Shown: piece after piece, positions 14,440 through 23,344 of the stretch
Numbering within the stretch: the first letter of the stretch is position 1
Layout of the letters: the number at the start of each line of letters is the position of its first letter
NCBI RefSeq assembly: GCF_017430385.1
Contig: NZ_JAFRNB010000100.1
Location: 1 to 33,450 of the forward strand
DNA length: 33,450 nucleotides
Source of the DNA: Treponema sp.
GTDB lineage: Bacteria > Spirochaetota > Spirochaetia > Treponematales > Treponemataceae
Direction: 5' to 3'
Made by a program: the position numbers and the translations under genes
The notes under the pieces: generated by a model
Seen by the model: the letters and a program-made list of their open reading frames with translations, nothing else
The model's database searches: none
Told to the model about the DNA's origin: nothing

Positions 14440-14700
14440 TTATTTCAAGTATAGAGCATAAAACTTACGCTCATTGTAATTTATTTTATTGTCGTTAATA
14501 AAATATTTGTAATGGGTCAGATGATAAAATCCGCATTCCGTGCAAAAGTATTTTCGCTTCGGTATATTCTTGCCTCTTTTATCATCGTTTCCATAATGAT
14601 GCCGCCTGGCCTGATTGATTACTTTTCCAGCCTCGCGCTCCGTATAGCAGATTTTTCCTTCCGCATAGCACCTGATGTCATTTCCGTACATATCTTTCAT
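14440..14700 (-). CDS. small zinc-knuckle protein (CxxC...HxxH)
   Basis: An 86-residue basic protein starting MKDMYGNDIRCY. AGGAGG 7 bases upstream fixes this start; an ATG 24 bases earlier lies ahead of the ribosome site and is rejected. Residues 53-63 read CTECGFYHLTH, a likely four-ligand zinc site (C53, C56, H60, H63) with basic residues before it (KRGKNIPKRK). Proteins with this C..CG.YHLT motif are common as small genes in phages and integrative elements; their function is not established. It sits 16 bases before the CARF-like gene and 38-base motif 14713-14750 is just upstream. Confidence 0.75.
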   Translation of the reverse strand: MKDMYGNDIRCYAEGKICYTEREAGKVINQARRHHYGNDDKRGKNIPKRKYFCTECGFYHLTHYKYFINDNKINYNERKFYALYLK

Positions 14701-14712
14701 ATTTGTTCCTCC

Positions 14713-14750
14713 TGATATAATCAAGGGATGAAAAATTTTTGAGTTGACAG
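14713..14750 (-). promoter_or_regulatory. shared upstream motif, copy 2 (before the zinc/CARF/sigma genes)
   Basis: Minus strand: CTGTCAACTCAAA, six bases later TTCATCCCTT, then ATAT. It matches the copy at 29664-29701 at 27 of 37 aligned positions without gaps, including 13 identical bases in a row. It ends right at the AGGAGG ribosome site of the zinc-protein gene. Read on the + strand it contains TTGACA with TATTAT 17 bases on, an alternative antisense promoter. Confidence 0.5.
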
Positions 14751-14768
14751 GAAAATGTGATTTTTTTA

Positions 14769-17700
14769 TTATCCGTCGTTCTCCTTGTCGTCATCGTCAG
14801 GCTCATCGTTAGCTTCTGTTGAAGTTTCGATTTTTGGCATTTCTGATGATTTTTCGCCATCAAGCCACAAAAGAAGATAATCAAGAAATCCTTCTTCGGA
14901 ATTTTCTGAGTCGGTGGAATTTGGCTCCTCCGAAACGAAACGAATCTGCCTTGTATAAAGCGATTTTCCAATTATTTTGAGCCATTCGTAGATTTTTTCA
15001 ATCTTTGAGATTATCTCTTGAATTTTAGGATTAAACGGCGACAGAAAATCTTGAAAATCCTTGCCAAACTGGCGGCATCGAATAAGAGCGCAGAGAAGTT
15101 CCAGATACGAGCGGATTGGATTGAGCTTGCGGTTTGAGATTTTTCCTTCTGTTTTTAAATCCCGCTTCAATTTGGAGAATTCATAATCTATCGCACTTAC
15201 AGTCTGTTCAAAAAGCACCTTGAATTTGGAGATTTCAATTTCTTTGAGCAGATTCTCGCTGCGCCATAAAGCAATCGTGAGAATCTGTAGCTTGAAGAAT
15301 GTCAAATCTTCACTTTCCGAAAAATCCAGCGCCCAGTCAAAGACTTGCTTTTGAATTCCAGAATTTGCATTGCCAATAAAATAACCAAATTGGAAAGATT
15401 TTTGCTCAATATTCTTCCAATTTTCTGAGAAATCAATCTCTTTTCCAAGAAGTTCCAGCATAAAGTTAGAAGTCAAACCTATTCCATCGGAATGCAGGGC
15501 ACAGGCAAAAAGAAGCAGCTCATTCCACAAACGAGGCTGATTTTTCACATCATCGTTTTTCAGAAGAAAGTCAAGGGCTTCTTTTACGCTCGCTGTTTTT
15601 TCTTTGAAAGACTCAGGCACATTCTCATCGTTAAGCACGGAATTCCTGATGTTCCAGATTTGCATTGTCGGGAAGCGGAGAGTTTTGGACAACCAATAAA
15701 TAGTTTTGTTAGCATGCATTTTTGCTCTTTTTAAATTGTAGAGGCGCTTCATGCTTATTTCTTTTCCAAGATACAAATCTCGCAAATTCAAAATCGTTTC
15801 GAAATTACTTTCTTCCCACTCGATCAAGTTATTGCCGTCAGGATTCCGGCTGTCTTTCCAGCAGACAAATTCTTCCCATTTTCGCACTTCCGGGAAATTC
15901 GGAATCGGGAACGAATTTTCATCAATCAGATTCCACTGAACTTTTGCGCGGATAAAAGACGCTGACGACTTCGGACGGAAGTACAGGTCAAAAGGCTGTT
16001 CCTGACCGTAAGAATAGTACATATCAAGCTCGCATGAAACATTTTCTTTTAACGGAAAAGCTGAATTTTGAAGAACGGCCTCGTATTTAAGCGAAGAAGA
16101 AGCCGCACCTTCTCCGCGAGTAAGCCTGAAATGATATTCTTTGACATTTTTCCCGAGAGTGAATGGTTTTGAGATGTCAATTTTCTGGCTTCTTCCACGG
16201 ATAGGAAGCACGATTTTTCCGTTCGTGAGGTTGATTCCGTCGCGTTTTCCGTTCTTGATTACGGTCATCTGGAGAACCGGCAAATGCTCGCTCCAAAGAG
16301 GGATTTCTGGAAGTTTTTCCTGAATCAGAACGGATTTTGCAAGGCCTCTGATAGCATTGAATGGTTCGTAAATAAAATGCCAGTTTGAATTTGACATTTC
16401 AAGACGGGCATTTTTGATTGATTCTTCAGGTGAAATTATATAAACGGAGCAATCCGGATTAAAGCCTTCCGTCGTTTTTGCCGCTCTCTGTATGTACTCC
16501 AAAACTTTTTCCGGCTCATAATCGCTTACAATAAATGGCGGATGATGTTCCCAGCGGATGTCTCCGGGAATCTGATCAAAAAATCTAAGGTCATAGATTT
16601 CTTTTTCTGATTTCTGATACTTTGTTTTTGCACAGACAGGAGTTACAGAAAAGATTTCTTTTTCAATTCCCTGGATTTCAATCTTTTTCTTTTCGATTAC
16701 GAATACAAAATCACCGTCTTTCAGTTTGAATTTTGAAAAATTCTCATTCAGCTGGAAATCAAACACAGTTCCGACGCTTCTTGGAACAGGATTTGAAGAT
16801 GAAAATACGGAGTTTGCTGATGAACGGATAATTCCGAGTGAAAAATCTTCTATATAATCTGGAATCAGATAATAGAAAGTGCCTGTATTATAATAATCGC
16901 GCAGGGAATTCATGAAATTGTAAACGGCTTCTGTCTCAATCTCAGCTGGTACTTTATTTTCAGACAAATCTTTGTACAAAACATCACCGAAAGAAACTTG
17001 CGTTATAGTCCAGCCATTGAGGAACTGTGAATAAAGTGCGGGAGAAACAGCACAATCAATATTGTGAATATCTGAAGAACTTGTCTGCGTCCAAAATTGT
17101 CTCAACAAAGTTTTTGGGAACTGATTTTCCGTAAATTCATTCTGCTCCGAGCAAACAAGAGAATCGTAAGGAGCCTGTGAAAAATCAAGGACCGCGAATT
17201 TCTGCTCATCCGGAAGATTTTTTACAATTAATCGCTCATTTTCAACTTCTGGTTTATAGATTGTACTTGCAAGATTTTTTGAGATTCTGAGCGCATCGGA
17301 AAGACTCTCAAGCTTTTCAGGGATTGATTTTCCGTCAACCTCAAAATTTTCAAATTCAATTCTGATTTCGTGCGTTGTTTTGTCGGACGATGAAAATTTA
17401 ATTTGGTTCTTTTCCAAAGCCAGAGAAAAATCTTCTGCATGGATTTCTGAATTATGAAGTTCTGAATCAGAAAATCCGACAGTCTCAATGAAAAAGTTTT
17501 TTGAATCAAAATTGAGAGGTGCCTGCTTTATTTTACAGCCCCTGTGCTGCAGATACGAAACCGTGCTCCAGTAAATGAAAGCCGCCAGAAGCTCATTCAG
17601 TTTTTCAAAATCTTCCTGAACGAAATCGTCCAAATCCAAAAGGAAACGCCAGGTTCGCCAGATTTTTTTGTAGAATTTGTCACACAAAAGAATGTTGTTA

Positions 17701-18329
17701 GGAGGAAGTTTCTGCCACTCACCTATTTCCTCCGCCTCATCACTTTTAAGCCATCTGCAAAATCTGGTATAGAGAACAGAAAGCGCAGAATCATCGTCTT
17801 CCCGCCCCAATTCTGAATAAGTATCGTTTCTCTCTTCAAGAATGTAAGTCAGCTTTACAATCAGCTTTTTCAAAAGACGGTTTTCGAGCGTATCAATGCT
17901 CTGCTGGCGTTTTACGGCAAGAACGCTCGGCTTGACAGCAATTTTTTCGCGGACAGTACGGCCCGGGCGACGGCAAATCTCGATTATTCCCGCAGAATCG
18001 ATTTCATGAGCCTGATAGATTTTCATCTGCTCATGGAACCGAAGAATCTCTTTTCGGGGAGAATCAAAAATGTGAAAGAGGGAGCGGCCGCTGTAAGACA
18101 AAATATTATGAACATAATCAAACACATTCTTATCCGACTTGTCGTTTTGAAAAAACTCATAATTCTTGTCAAGGAAATGAGTCAAATCATCAGAAAGTGC
18201 ATCTCCGCTCTCCTGGTCAAAGTCCAGGATTCGATTGAGCCAGTCGCGGAGAGAAACAAGGAGCACCGCTTTTTTATCGCCGTTTTTTAACTCATCAAGA
18301 AGCGATGAGTAGCCTGTGATTTCTGCCAT
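14769..18329 (-). CDS. large partner of the McrB-like ATPase, DUF2357-like segment
   Basis: A 1186-residue soluble protein, not confidently recognised. An N-terminal helical part contains RRPGRTVREKIA and AVKRQQSIDTLENRLLKKLI (about residues 115-160), close to the T.R......P......SVDTPENRFLK pattern of DUF2357 proteins, which pair with McrB-type ATPases in place of McrC. The centre is beta-rich, with regular short segments (VFDFQLNENFSKFKLKDGDFVFV; HFRLTRGEGAAS). The C-terminal third is helical, and the tail is acidic (EANDEPDDDDKENDG). I could not locate a PD-(D/E)xK nuclease site with confidence. Its ATG overlaps the ATPase stop (TAATG), so the two are coupled and probably form a complex. 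Length is well above known DUF2357 proteins. Confidence 0.6.
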   Translation of the reverse strand: MAEITGYSSLLDELKNGDKKAVLLVSLRDWLNRILDFDQESGDALSDDLTHFLDKNYEFFQNDKSDKNVFDYVHNILSYSGRSLFHIFDSPRKEILRFHEQMKIYQAHEIDSAGIIEICRRPGRTVREKIAVKPSVLAVKRQQSIDTLENRLLKKLIVKLTYILEERNDTYSELGREDDDSALSVLYTRFCRWLKSDEAEEIGEWQKLPPNNILLCDKFYKKIWRTWRFLLDLDDFVQEDFEKLNELLAAFIYWSTVSYLQHRGCKIKQAPLNFDSKNFFIETVGFSDSELHNSEIHAEDFSLALEKNQIKFSSSDKTTHEIRIEFENFEVDGKSIPEKLESLSDALRISKNLASTIYKPEVENERLIVKNLPDEQKFAVLDFSQAPYDSLVCSEQNEFTENQFPKTLLRQFWTQTSSSDIHNIDCAVSPALYSQFLNGWTITQVSFGDVLYKDLSENKVPAEIETEAVYNFMNSLRDYYNTGTFYYLIPDYIEDFSLGIIRSSANSVFSSSNPVPRSVGTVFDFQLNENFSKFKLKDGDFVFVIEKKKIEIQGIEKEIFSVTPVCAKTKYQKSEKEIYDLRFFDQIPGDIRWEHHPPFIVSDYEPEKVLEYIQRAAKTTEGFNPDCSVYIISPEESIKNARLEMSNSNWHFIYEPFNAIRGLAKSVLIQEKLPEIPLWSEHLPVLQMTVIKNGKRDGINLTNGKIVLPIRGRSQKIDISKPFTLGKNVKEYHFRLTRGEGAASSSLKYEAVLQNSAFPLKENVSCELDMYYSYGQEQPFDLYFRPKSSASFIRAKVQWNLIDENSFPIPNFPEVRKWEEFVCWKDSRNPDGNNLIEWEESNFETILNLRDLYLGKEISMKRLYNLKRAKMHANKTIYWLSKTLRFPTMQIWNIRNSVLNDENVPESFKEKTASVKEALDFLLKNDDVKNQPRLWNELLLFACALHSDGIGLTSNFMLELLGKEIDFSENWKNIEQKSFQFGYFIGNANSGIQKQVFDWALDFSESEDLTFFKLQILTIALWRSENLLKEIEISKFKVLFEQTVSAIDYEFSKLKRDLKTEGKISNRKLNPIRSYLELLCALIRCRQFGKDFQDFLSPFNPKIQEIISKIEKIYEWLKIIGKSLYTRQIRFVSEEPNSTDSENSEEGFLDYLLLWLDGEKSSEMPKIETSTEANDEPDDDDKENDG

Positions 18330-21109
18330 TATTGATTATCATTCTCCGTGCTAAGATATTCAGAAGTAACCCAAAGGAACTGACCGTCGCCAAATTTGAT
18401 TGCATTTTCGAAATCTTTTGTGATATTGAGAGCGTGCCCCTCACTCTTGAATTTCTCGATTTTATTTCGGATGTTTCCAAGCACCGTCTTCGATTCGCTT
18501 CTTGTTTCGATGCCGCGCAGTTTTGGCATTATTTTCTGAACAAGCTGGTCTTCAAATGCAGGGTCAATTTTTTCACTCAAATCTTTTACCAGAGAATCAT
18601 CTGTAAATACATTTGGATTTCTCAGAATAAAATCGCGGACGGTCGGGTAATTCCAGATGTAGTTTTCGATTGACTGCCATACACGATGACCGATTGCACG
18701 TCCGATATTTGAGATTTCCTTGTTGATTTCCTCGACAAATTCTTTGTAAGGAGCGATGATTTTCTCGGATTCATCTACCTGCTGTTTTGAAAGAACCATT
18801 TTCCAGGAATCCCAGGTTTTCGCAGAAAGATATTTTTCTTCGGTCTGGACAGTTGAATTAAGCTCGACACGCCTTTTGAAAGAATTTGGTCGCGGGAAAT
18901 TGATTACGATTCCACGGTCAAGAACTTTGTCAGAAAGGCTTTTTGTCGTTTCGTCCTGGTTCATCGTGCCGACCCAAAGAACATTTCTGCCAAGCGGAAG
19001 CGGATAAGAGTCCGTTCCGCCCAGTTTTACGGAAAGCTTCGGGAACTGCGGATTGTCTTCGCTCTTGCCTCGTCGTTCCTCAAGTTTGCTCAAGAATTCC
19101 GCAAAATATTGCTCGATGTGAGCAAGGTTCATTTCATCAAGAAGAACGATATTGAGCTGCTCTTTGAGGCTCGTATCATTTTCTGTATCAATTTCGCCAT
19201 TTTTGTTCAACGCATGTTCAAGCTGTGTCTGCACAAGGAATTGCAAAAGCGGCTGCGCCTCAAATTTGCTCGAAACAGTGTTGTAATAGCCAAGAAGGGA
19301 TTCCTGACTATCCCAGTTCGGCTGAACAGGAATATTCACGCAGTTGATTCCGCCGAATTTTGCGTAAAGCTGAGGAAGCTCTGATTTTCCAGTTCCAGAA
19401 ACACCTGCAAGAACGGCAAGCGGCGACCATTCTGCTGTTTTGAGTGCAGTGTGAAAGGCATTCAGAATTCTTGGTGAGAAGGCAAGCCCGTAATCAGAGA
19501 TTTTCTTGCTCACAGTTTCAAGCCATTTCAGTTCAGAATTGAAGAATTCTGGCTCAGAAGTGGTTTCAGTTTCTGCATTTTCTTCAGTCTCTGCAGATTC
19601 CTCATTTTCTGTTGAAGCTGTTTCCTCAGGAGTTTCAATTGTGCTTTCAGGATTTATATTTTCGGGATTTATGCTTTCTTCTGCCTGTTCCTGATTTTCT
19701 GCTTCTACAGTCGGCTCTGAAACTTCCGGCTCCAAAACAAGTTCTTCCTTGCGAATCTTATCTGCCGTAAAATTGTCGTGGGGAGCCATGACAGACTTTA
19801 TCTTTTCGGCATAAGTTGCTTCCTTGTCATAAAGCTCACGGTAATGCCTGATTGCCTGGGCCTGCTCTGCATTCAGCGTTTCAAGGAGCTCTTTATTCTG
19901 CTGTAAAACATTGTTCTGGCTTTCCAAATACGAGTTGTTAAGTTCGCTTATTTCAGCAGTCGCGGCAAGATTCTGAGCGGAACGTAATTTTTCTTTGCAT
20001 TCTGAAAGCTGGTCGTTGAGAGTCTGGATTTCTTCATTTTTTGAATCCAAAACTTCTTCAACATCATCAGGATACTTTGCAAGTTTTTCTCTAAGCGAGG
20101 CAATCTGCTTTTCCAATGCCTGCATTTTCAAAAGAATGATTTCAGGCTCTTCGTCACCAAGCCGAGCTTTTATTTCTTTGAATGCATTTACCTGTGTTTC
20201 AAGTGCGGCTCTCTCCCCGCTCAATCGTTCATACTGTGCCTTGAAGTTTTCAAGCTGGGCGTCCTTTTCCTTGATTCTAGCATCGGAGAGTGCCTGAACT
20301 TCTTTGTCCAATGCAGCTTTTCTGTTATCAAGGAATTTTTGCTTGGCTTCCTGAACCGCAATCTTCTGCTCATAATCTCGCAAATTCTGATTGAGAATAT
20401 CTCTCTCATTCTGCAACTTTATCTCTTCGTTATGGAAGAGGCGTTCTTTTTCATCGATTCTTGCTCGGAGTTCCTGTTCTTTTTGAGCAAGAAGATTTCT
20501 GCGCTCACTGAGCTCTTCATCTGTTTTTCTTACGCGTTCGCTTGTTTGGGCAAGAAGCAAGTCTTCGTGCTCTTTCTCTGATTTCTGATGGGCTTCGTTG
20601 AGTTTCTGGTTAAATTCTTTCTGCCGTTCAAGATTTTTTTCCGTAGTTTCTGACACACGCTCTTGAATCTGCCGCTCTGTTTCAGCAAGTTTCTGTGCAA
20701 AATTGTTAAGTGATTCCTGATACTTCGGCTCAAATTCAGCTTTTGTCCTGTCAAGTTCAATCCGCTGTTCTTCCAGAATTTTCAGTTTTTTGTCATATTC
20801 ATCAGTCACATCTTTAAGATGCGCTTCAAAGCCAGCTTCCTGAGATTCAAGCATTTTGCGGCGGGCATCAATTTCCTGCGCCATCTGAGATTCCTGGAGT
20901 TTCAATGCCTGTTCTCGCTCGGAACGATGGCTTTCAAAACGTTCTTTTTCGTGTTGAATACGCTGTTTCTCAAGAGCTATCTCATCAGTTCTGCGACTTG
21001 CCTCCAATTTCATCTCTTCGACTTTTTTAGACATATCCTGAATTTTTGAATTTGCCTCATTCAATTCCTGCTGTTTAGCTTCAAGTTCCTTTTTTCCAAA
21101 AACTGACAT
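18329..21109 (-). CDS. McrB-like AAA+ ATPase with long N-terminal coiled coil
   Basis: A 926-residue protein. Residues 1 to about 440 are an almost unbroken coiled coil rich in E, K, Q and R. Residues about 455-525 form an acidic S/T/E/P linker (STIETPEETASTENEESAE). From about 540 it is an AAA+ domain of the McrB type: Walker A GVSGTGKSEL (about 567-576), PNWDSQESLLGYYN, Walker B IVLLDEMNLAHIEQYF (about 650), and LWVGTMNQDETTKSLSDKVLDRG. McrB forms GTP/ATP-driven hexamers that drive a nuclease partner; here the DNA-recognition domain is replaced by a coiled coil, which could sense or dock on another protein. AAGGAGT precedes the ATG. It overlaps the downstream partner gene by one base. Confidence 0.85.
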   Translation of the reverse strand: MSVFGKKELEAKQQELNEANSKIQDMSKKVEEMKLEASRRTDEIALEKQRIQHEKERFESHRSEREQALKLQESQMAQEIDARRKMLESQEAGFEAHLKDVTDEYDKKLKILEEQRIELDRTKAEFEPKYQESLNNFAQKLAETERQIQERVSETTEKNLERQKEFNQKLNEAHQKSEKEHEDLLLAQTSERVRKTDEELSERRNLLAQKEQELRARIDEKERLFHNEEIKLQNERDILNQNLRDYEQKIAVQEAKQKFLDNRKAALDKEVQALSDARIKEKDAQLENFKAQYERLSGERAALETQVNAFKEIKARLGDEEPEIILLKMQALEKQIASLREKLAKYPDDVEEVLDSKNEEIQTLNDQLSECKEKLRSAQNLAATAEISELNNSYLESQNNVLQQNKELLETLNAEQAQAIRHYRELYDKEATYAEKIKSVMAPHDNFTADKIRKEELVLEPEVSEPTVEAENQEQAEESINPENINPESTIETPEETASTENEESAETEENAETETTSEPEFFNSELKWLETVSKKISDYGLAFSPRILNAFHTALKTAEWSPLAVLAGVSGTGKSELPQLYAKFGGINCVNIPVQPNWDSQESLLGYYNTVSSKFEAQPLLQFLVQTQLEHALNKNGEIDTENDTSLKEQLNIVLLDEMNLAHIEQYFAEFLSKLEERRGKSEDNPQFPKLSVKLGGTDSYPLPLGRNVLWVGTMNQDETTKSLSDKVLDRGIVINFPRPNSFKRRVELNSTVQTEEKYLSAKTWDSWKMVLSKQQVDESEKIIAPYKEFVEEINKEISNIGRAIGHRVWQSIENYIWNYPTVRDFILRNPNVFTDDSLVKDLSEKIDPAFEDQLVQKIMPKLRGIETRSESKTVLGNIRNKIEKFKSEGHALNITKDFENAIKFGDGQFLWVTSEYLSTENDNQ

Positions 21110-21121
21110 ATTTACTCCTTA

Positions 21122-23326
21122 TTAAATGTATTGAATCAATTCTTTTATAATATAAGTGGCAATTTTATTGTAAGTTGACACCTGCTGATCAGAATATTCA
21201 TTTAAATCTGAATGTCCTCGTTCTTCCAAAAGATTTGAAAGGTCAAGAATGAATTTATCATTATTTTTTGCCACATTCCGCAATTCCTCAGGCGAAAGCA
21301 AAAGCAAGAATGCGATTATCGCCGCGCCAAGAGTATCGCAGCCACCTCCACAGACAGCCTTGTTTATCCTTTTGTAGTTCACCGTCCTCAAAGAATCTGG
21401 CAGTCTTCCCGCTTTCAGGAAAAATCCAGCAGTTTTGATTTTTTCTGACGCAAAATCTGCATTACGCTCAGATTTTTCAGGCGGAGACACATATTTTAAG
21501 AGTGAAAGAACCGCACTTTCAAAGAATTGCTGCAAAAGCGAACAAGAACTTCCGGCAACAAATTTTTTTTCAGCAAGCGTTATCTTCCAGTTTATCATCT
21601 GGTTCACAAGATTTGTCGGGAGCCGGTTGATTACAGAATAGCCAAAATCATCATAAAGCTTCGTTTTTTGATTGTAACGCTTCTGTAAAATCTTTTGACT
21701 GTTTGAAGCGTTTATTTGGAAAGAATTTTTCGTTTTTTTGTTAATCGTCTCAAAATCATTCCCAAGTTTCACGTTCAAAAACCTGGAATATTCCATAATC
21801 TTTTGCAAAATATCCTTGAGTTTTTTCTCTGAGACATCAGTAGCCCTAAGTCCAGGCCCGTGCGCCATCAAAGTGTTGTCACGCAAAGATTTCAAATCAA
21901 AAATATCCCGAATAAAATCTGGGTCTTCCTGTGCAAGATATGCGAGCGGGCTTTCTGTATCGGAATTCGCATAGGCCAAAGTCAGGCACAAAAGAGGCGT
22001 AAGTTCAGGCTCGTCTCCCTTTCTTATTCCGTCAATTTTACCCTGATACACTTTGAGAAGTGACAAATCCTCGCTTGAAACATTAAAACCAAGTCTTTGA
22101 GCAAGCAGATAAAACAATCTTCCGCTATCAATTCCTTCCATCTCCGAAATTTTTTCTTTGTTGAGTTTTCTGGCCTCTGTATCAGCAAGGGCAATCAGTT
22201 CGTCTTCTTTACACGTATCGTTGAAATCGGCGTAATGTAATTGCAGCGCATATTCAAAAGCCGTATATGCGGAGTAAACAATCTTTTCGCCGACTCGTTT
22301 TATCTCTTCCCTCAGGTTTGAATCAGATTTCACGTTTTCCTGCAACTTCTGCAAGTTACAAACTGAATCATACAAAACCCTGGAAATTTTCGGATATTCA
22401 AAGCGGATTTTTTCTTCAATAAGATTTTCTTCTGATTTATTTTCCGTTTCAACATTTCCTTTTTGATAAATACTGCTTATCCATGGGAAAGAGTCCGAAT
22501 CAGATTTTTTTATGAATTCCGTAAATATATCTGATATTCCAAGCCCGGCCGCATCAGTTGAAAAAATATCTCCGGAAGAATTCGAGAATCCCTTTGTATG
22601 AACAAGAACAAGCTGGCGTGTCTTGATTTCTGCAGAATTTGATTTATCGTTCAGATGAACAGGAGAATTTTTGCCCGCAATTCTTTGGAATTTTCGGATT
22701 GCCCTTAGAATAAGAAATTTCTCAGGCTCAGAAGATTTTAAGCGATTGAAATCAAATAAATTCGCAGGGACTACGATATTTCCAACAAGAGTTTTTTCAT
22801 CAGGCAAATTGCACCGAGTCCGCAACAAATCTGGCTCTTCTTTTTTTGAAAAACTTCCACCAAAAGAATTCTGGGCAGGATGTTCCTCAACATAATCAAG
22901 GAAAAGACCTGTGTTCAAATCTCGCAAAAGCGAAACGACTTTTATCTCACCAGAATTTTTTTGCGCAAATTTATCAAGTTTGCCCCTGCCTCTCTCGGTA
23001 ATCGTGAAAGTCCTGTCATTCAAAAGGCCTTTTATTACAAGCCTGTTCTGAATGAATTCAACCGTCTCGGACTCCATACACAAATTTTCAGCCAGTTCTT
23101 TTGTTTTTGTGATTTTACAGTCCGAAAGCTTTAGAACCGTCCGTTCAAAAATATCCAAATCGACGGAATCAACCTTCACTTCCACCTGATAAAGCATACA
23201 AGGCCAGAACAAATTCGTTTTTGTAGAATCAATCGGAGAAAAACCTTCGTAATTCGGTTTGTTTGAGATAATTCCCTTACATTCTTTATCCAAAATATTT
23301 CTGAATTCTTGCAATCTTTCATTCAT
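21122..23326 (-). CDS. winged-helix protein with HEPN-like RNase motif (putative)
   Basis: A 734-residue soluble protein. Residues about 60-125 look like a winged helix: RTVLKLSDCKITKTKELAE, SETVEFIQNRLVIKGLL, then the wing RTFTITERGRGKL. In the middle, a helical region holds SLRDNTLMAHG: R482-x6-H489 fits the R-x4-6-H active site of HEPN RNases, preceded by long helices and followed by KKLKDILQKIM as in HEPN folds. A C-terminal helical part contains CGGGCDTLGAA. Function is unknown; a toxin-like RNase or nucleic-acid-sensing subunit is plausible. It sits 18 bases after the helicase and 12 before the McrB-like gene, so it belongs to the same complex or pathway. The HEPN call rests on one motif and on context. 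Confidence 0.5.
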   Translation of the reverse strand: MNERLQEFRNILDKECKGIISNKPNYEGFSPIDSTKTNLFWPCMLYQVEVKVDSVDLDIFERTVLKLSDCKITKTKELAENLCMESETVEFIQNRLVIKGLLNDRTFTITERGRGKLDKFAQKNSGEIKVVSLLRDLNTGLFLDYVEEHPAQNSFGGSFSKKEEPDLLRTRCNLPDEKTLVGNIVVPANLFDFNRLKSSEPEKFLILRAIRKFQRIAGKNSPVHLNDKSNSAEIKTRQLVLVHTKGFSNSSGDIFSTDAAGLGISDIFTEFIKKSDSDSFPWISSIYQKGNVETENKSEENLIEEKIRFEYPKISRVLYDSVCNLQKLQENVKSDSNLREEIKRVGEKIVYSAYTAFEYALQLHYADFNDTCKEDELIALADTEARKLNKEKISEMEGIDSGRLFYLLAQRLGFNVSSEDLSLLKVYQGKIDGIRKGDEPELTPLLCLTLAYANSDTESPLAYLAQEDPDFIRDIFDLKSLRDNTLMAHGPGLRATDVSEKKLKDILQKIMEYSRFLNVKLGNDFETINKKTKNSFQINASNSQKILQKRYNQKTKLYDDFGYSVINRLPTNLVNQMINWKITLAEKKFVAGSSCSLLQQFFESAVLSLLKYVSPPEKSERNADFASEKIKTAGFFLKAGRLPDSLRTVNYKRINKAVCGGGCDTLGAAIIAFLLLLSPEELRNVAKNNDKFILDLSNLLEERGHSDLNEYSDQQVSTYNKIATYIIKELIQYI

Positions 23327-23344
23327 TTTCGCTTTTCCTCAAAC

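Noticed and set aside
14744..14772. Plus-strand promoter TTGACA-17-TATTAT reading antisense into the 1186-residue gene
   Set aside because: It overlaps the shared minus-strand motif, and the other copy of the motif lacks a -10 on the + strand; no + strand gene follows.
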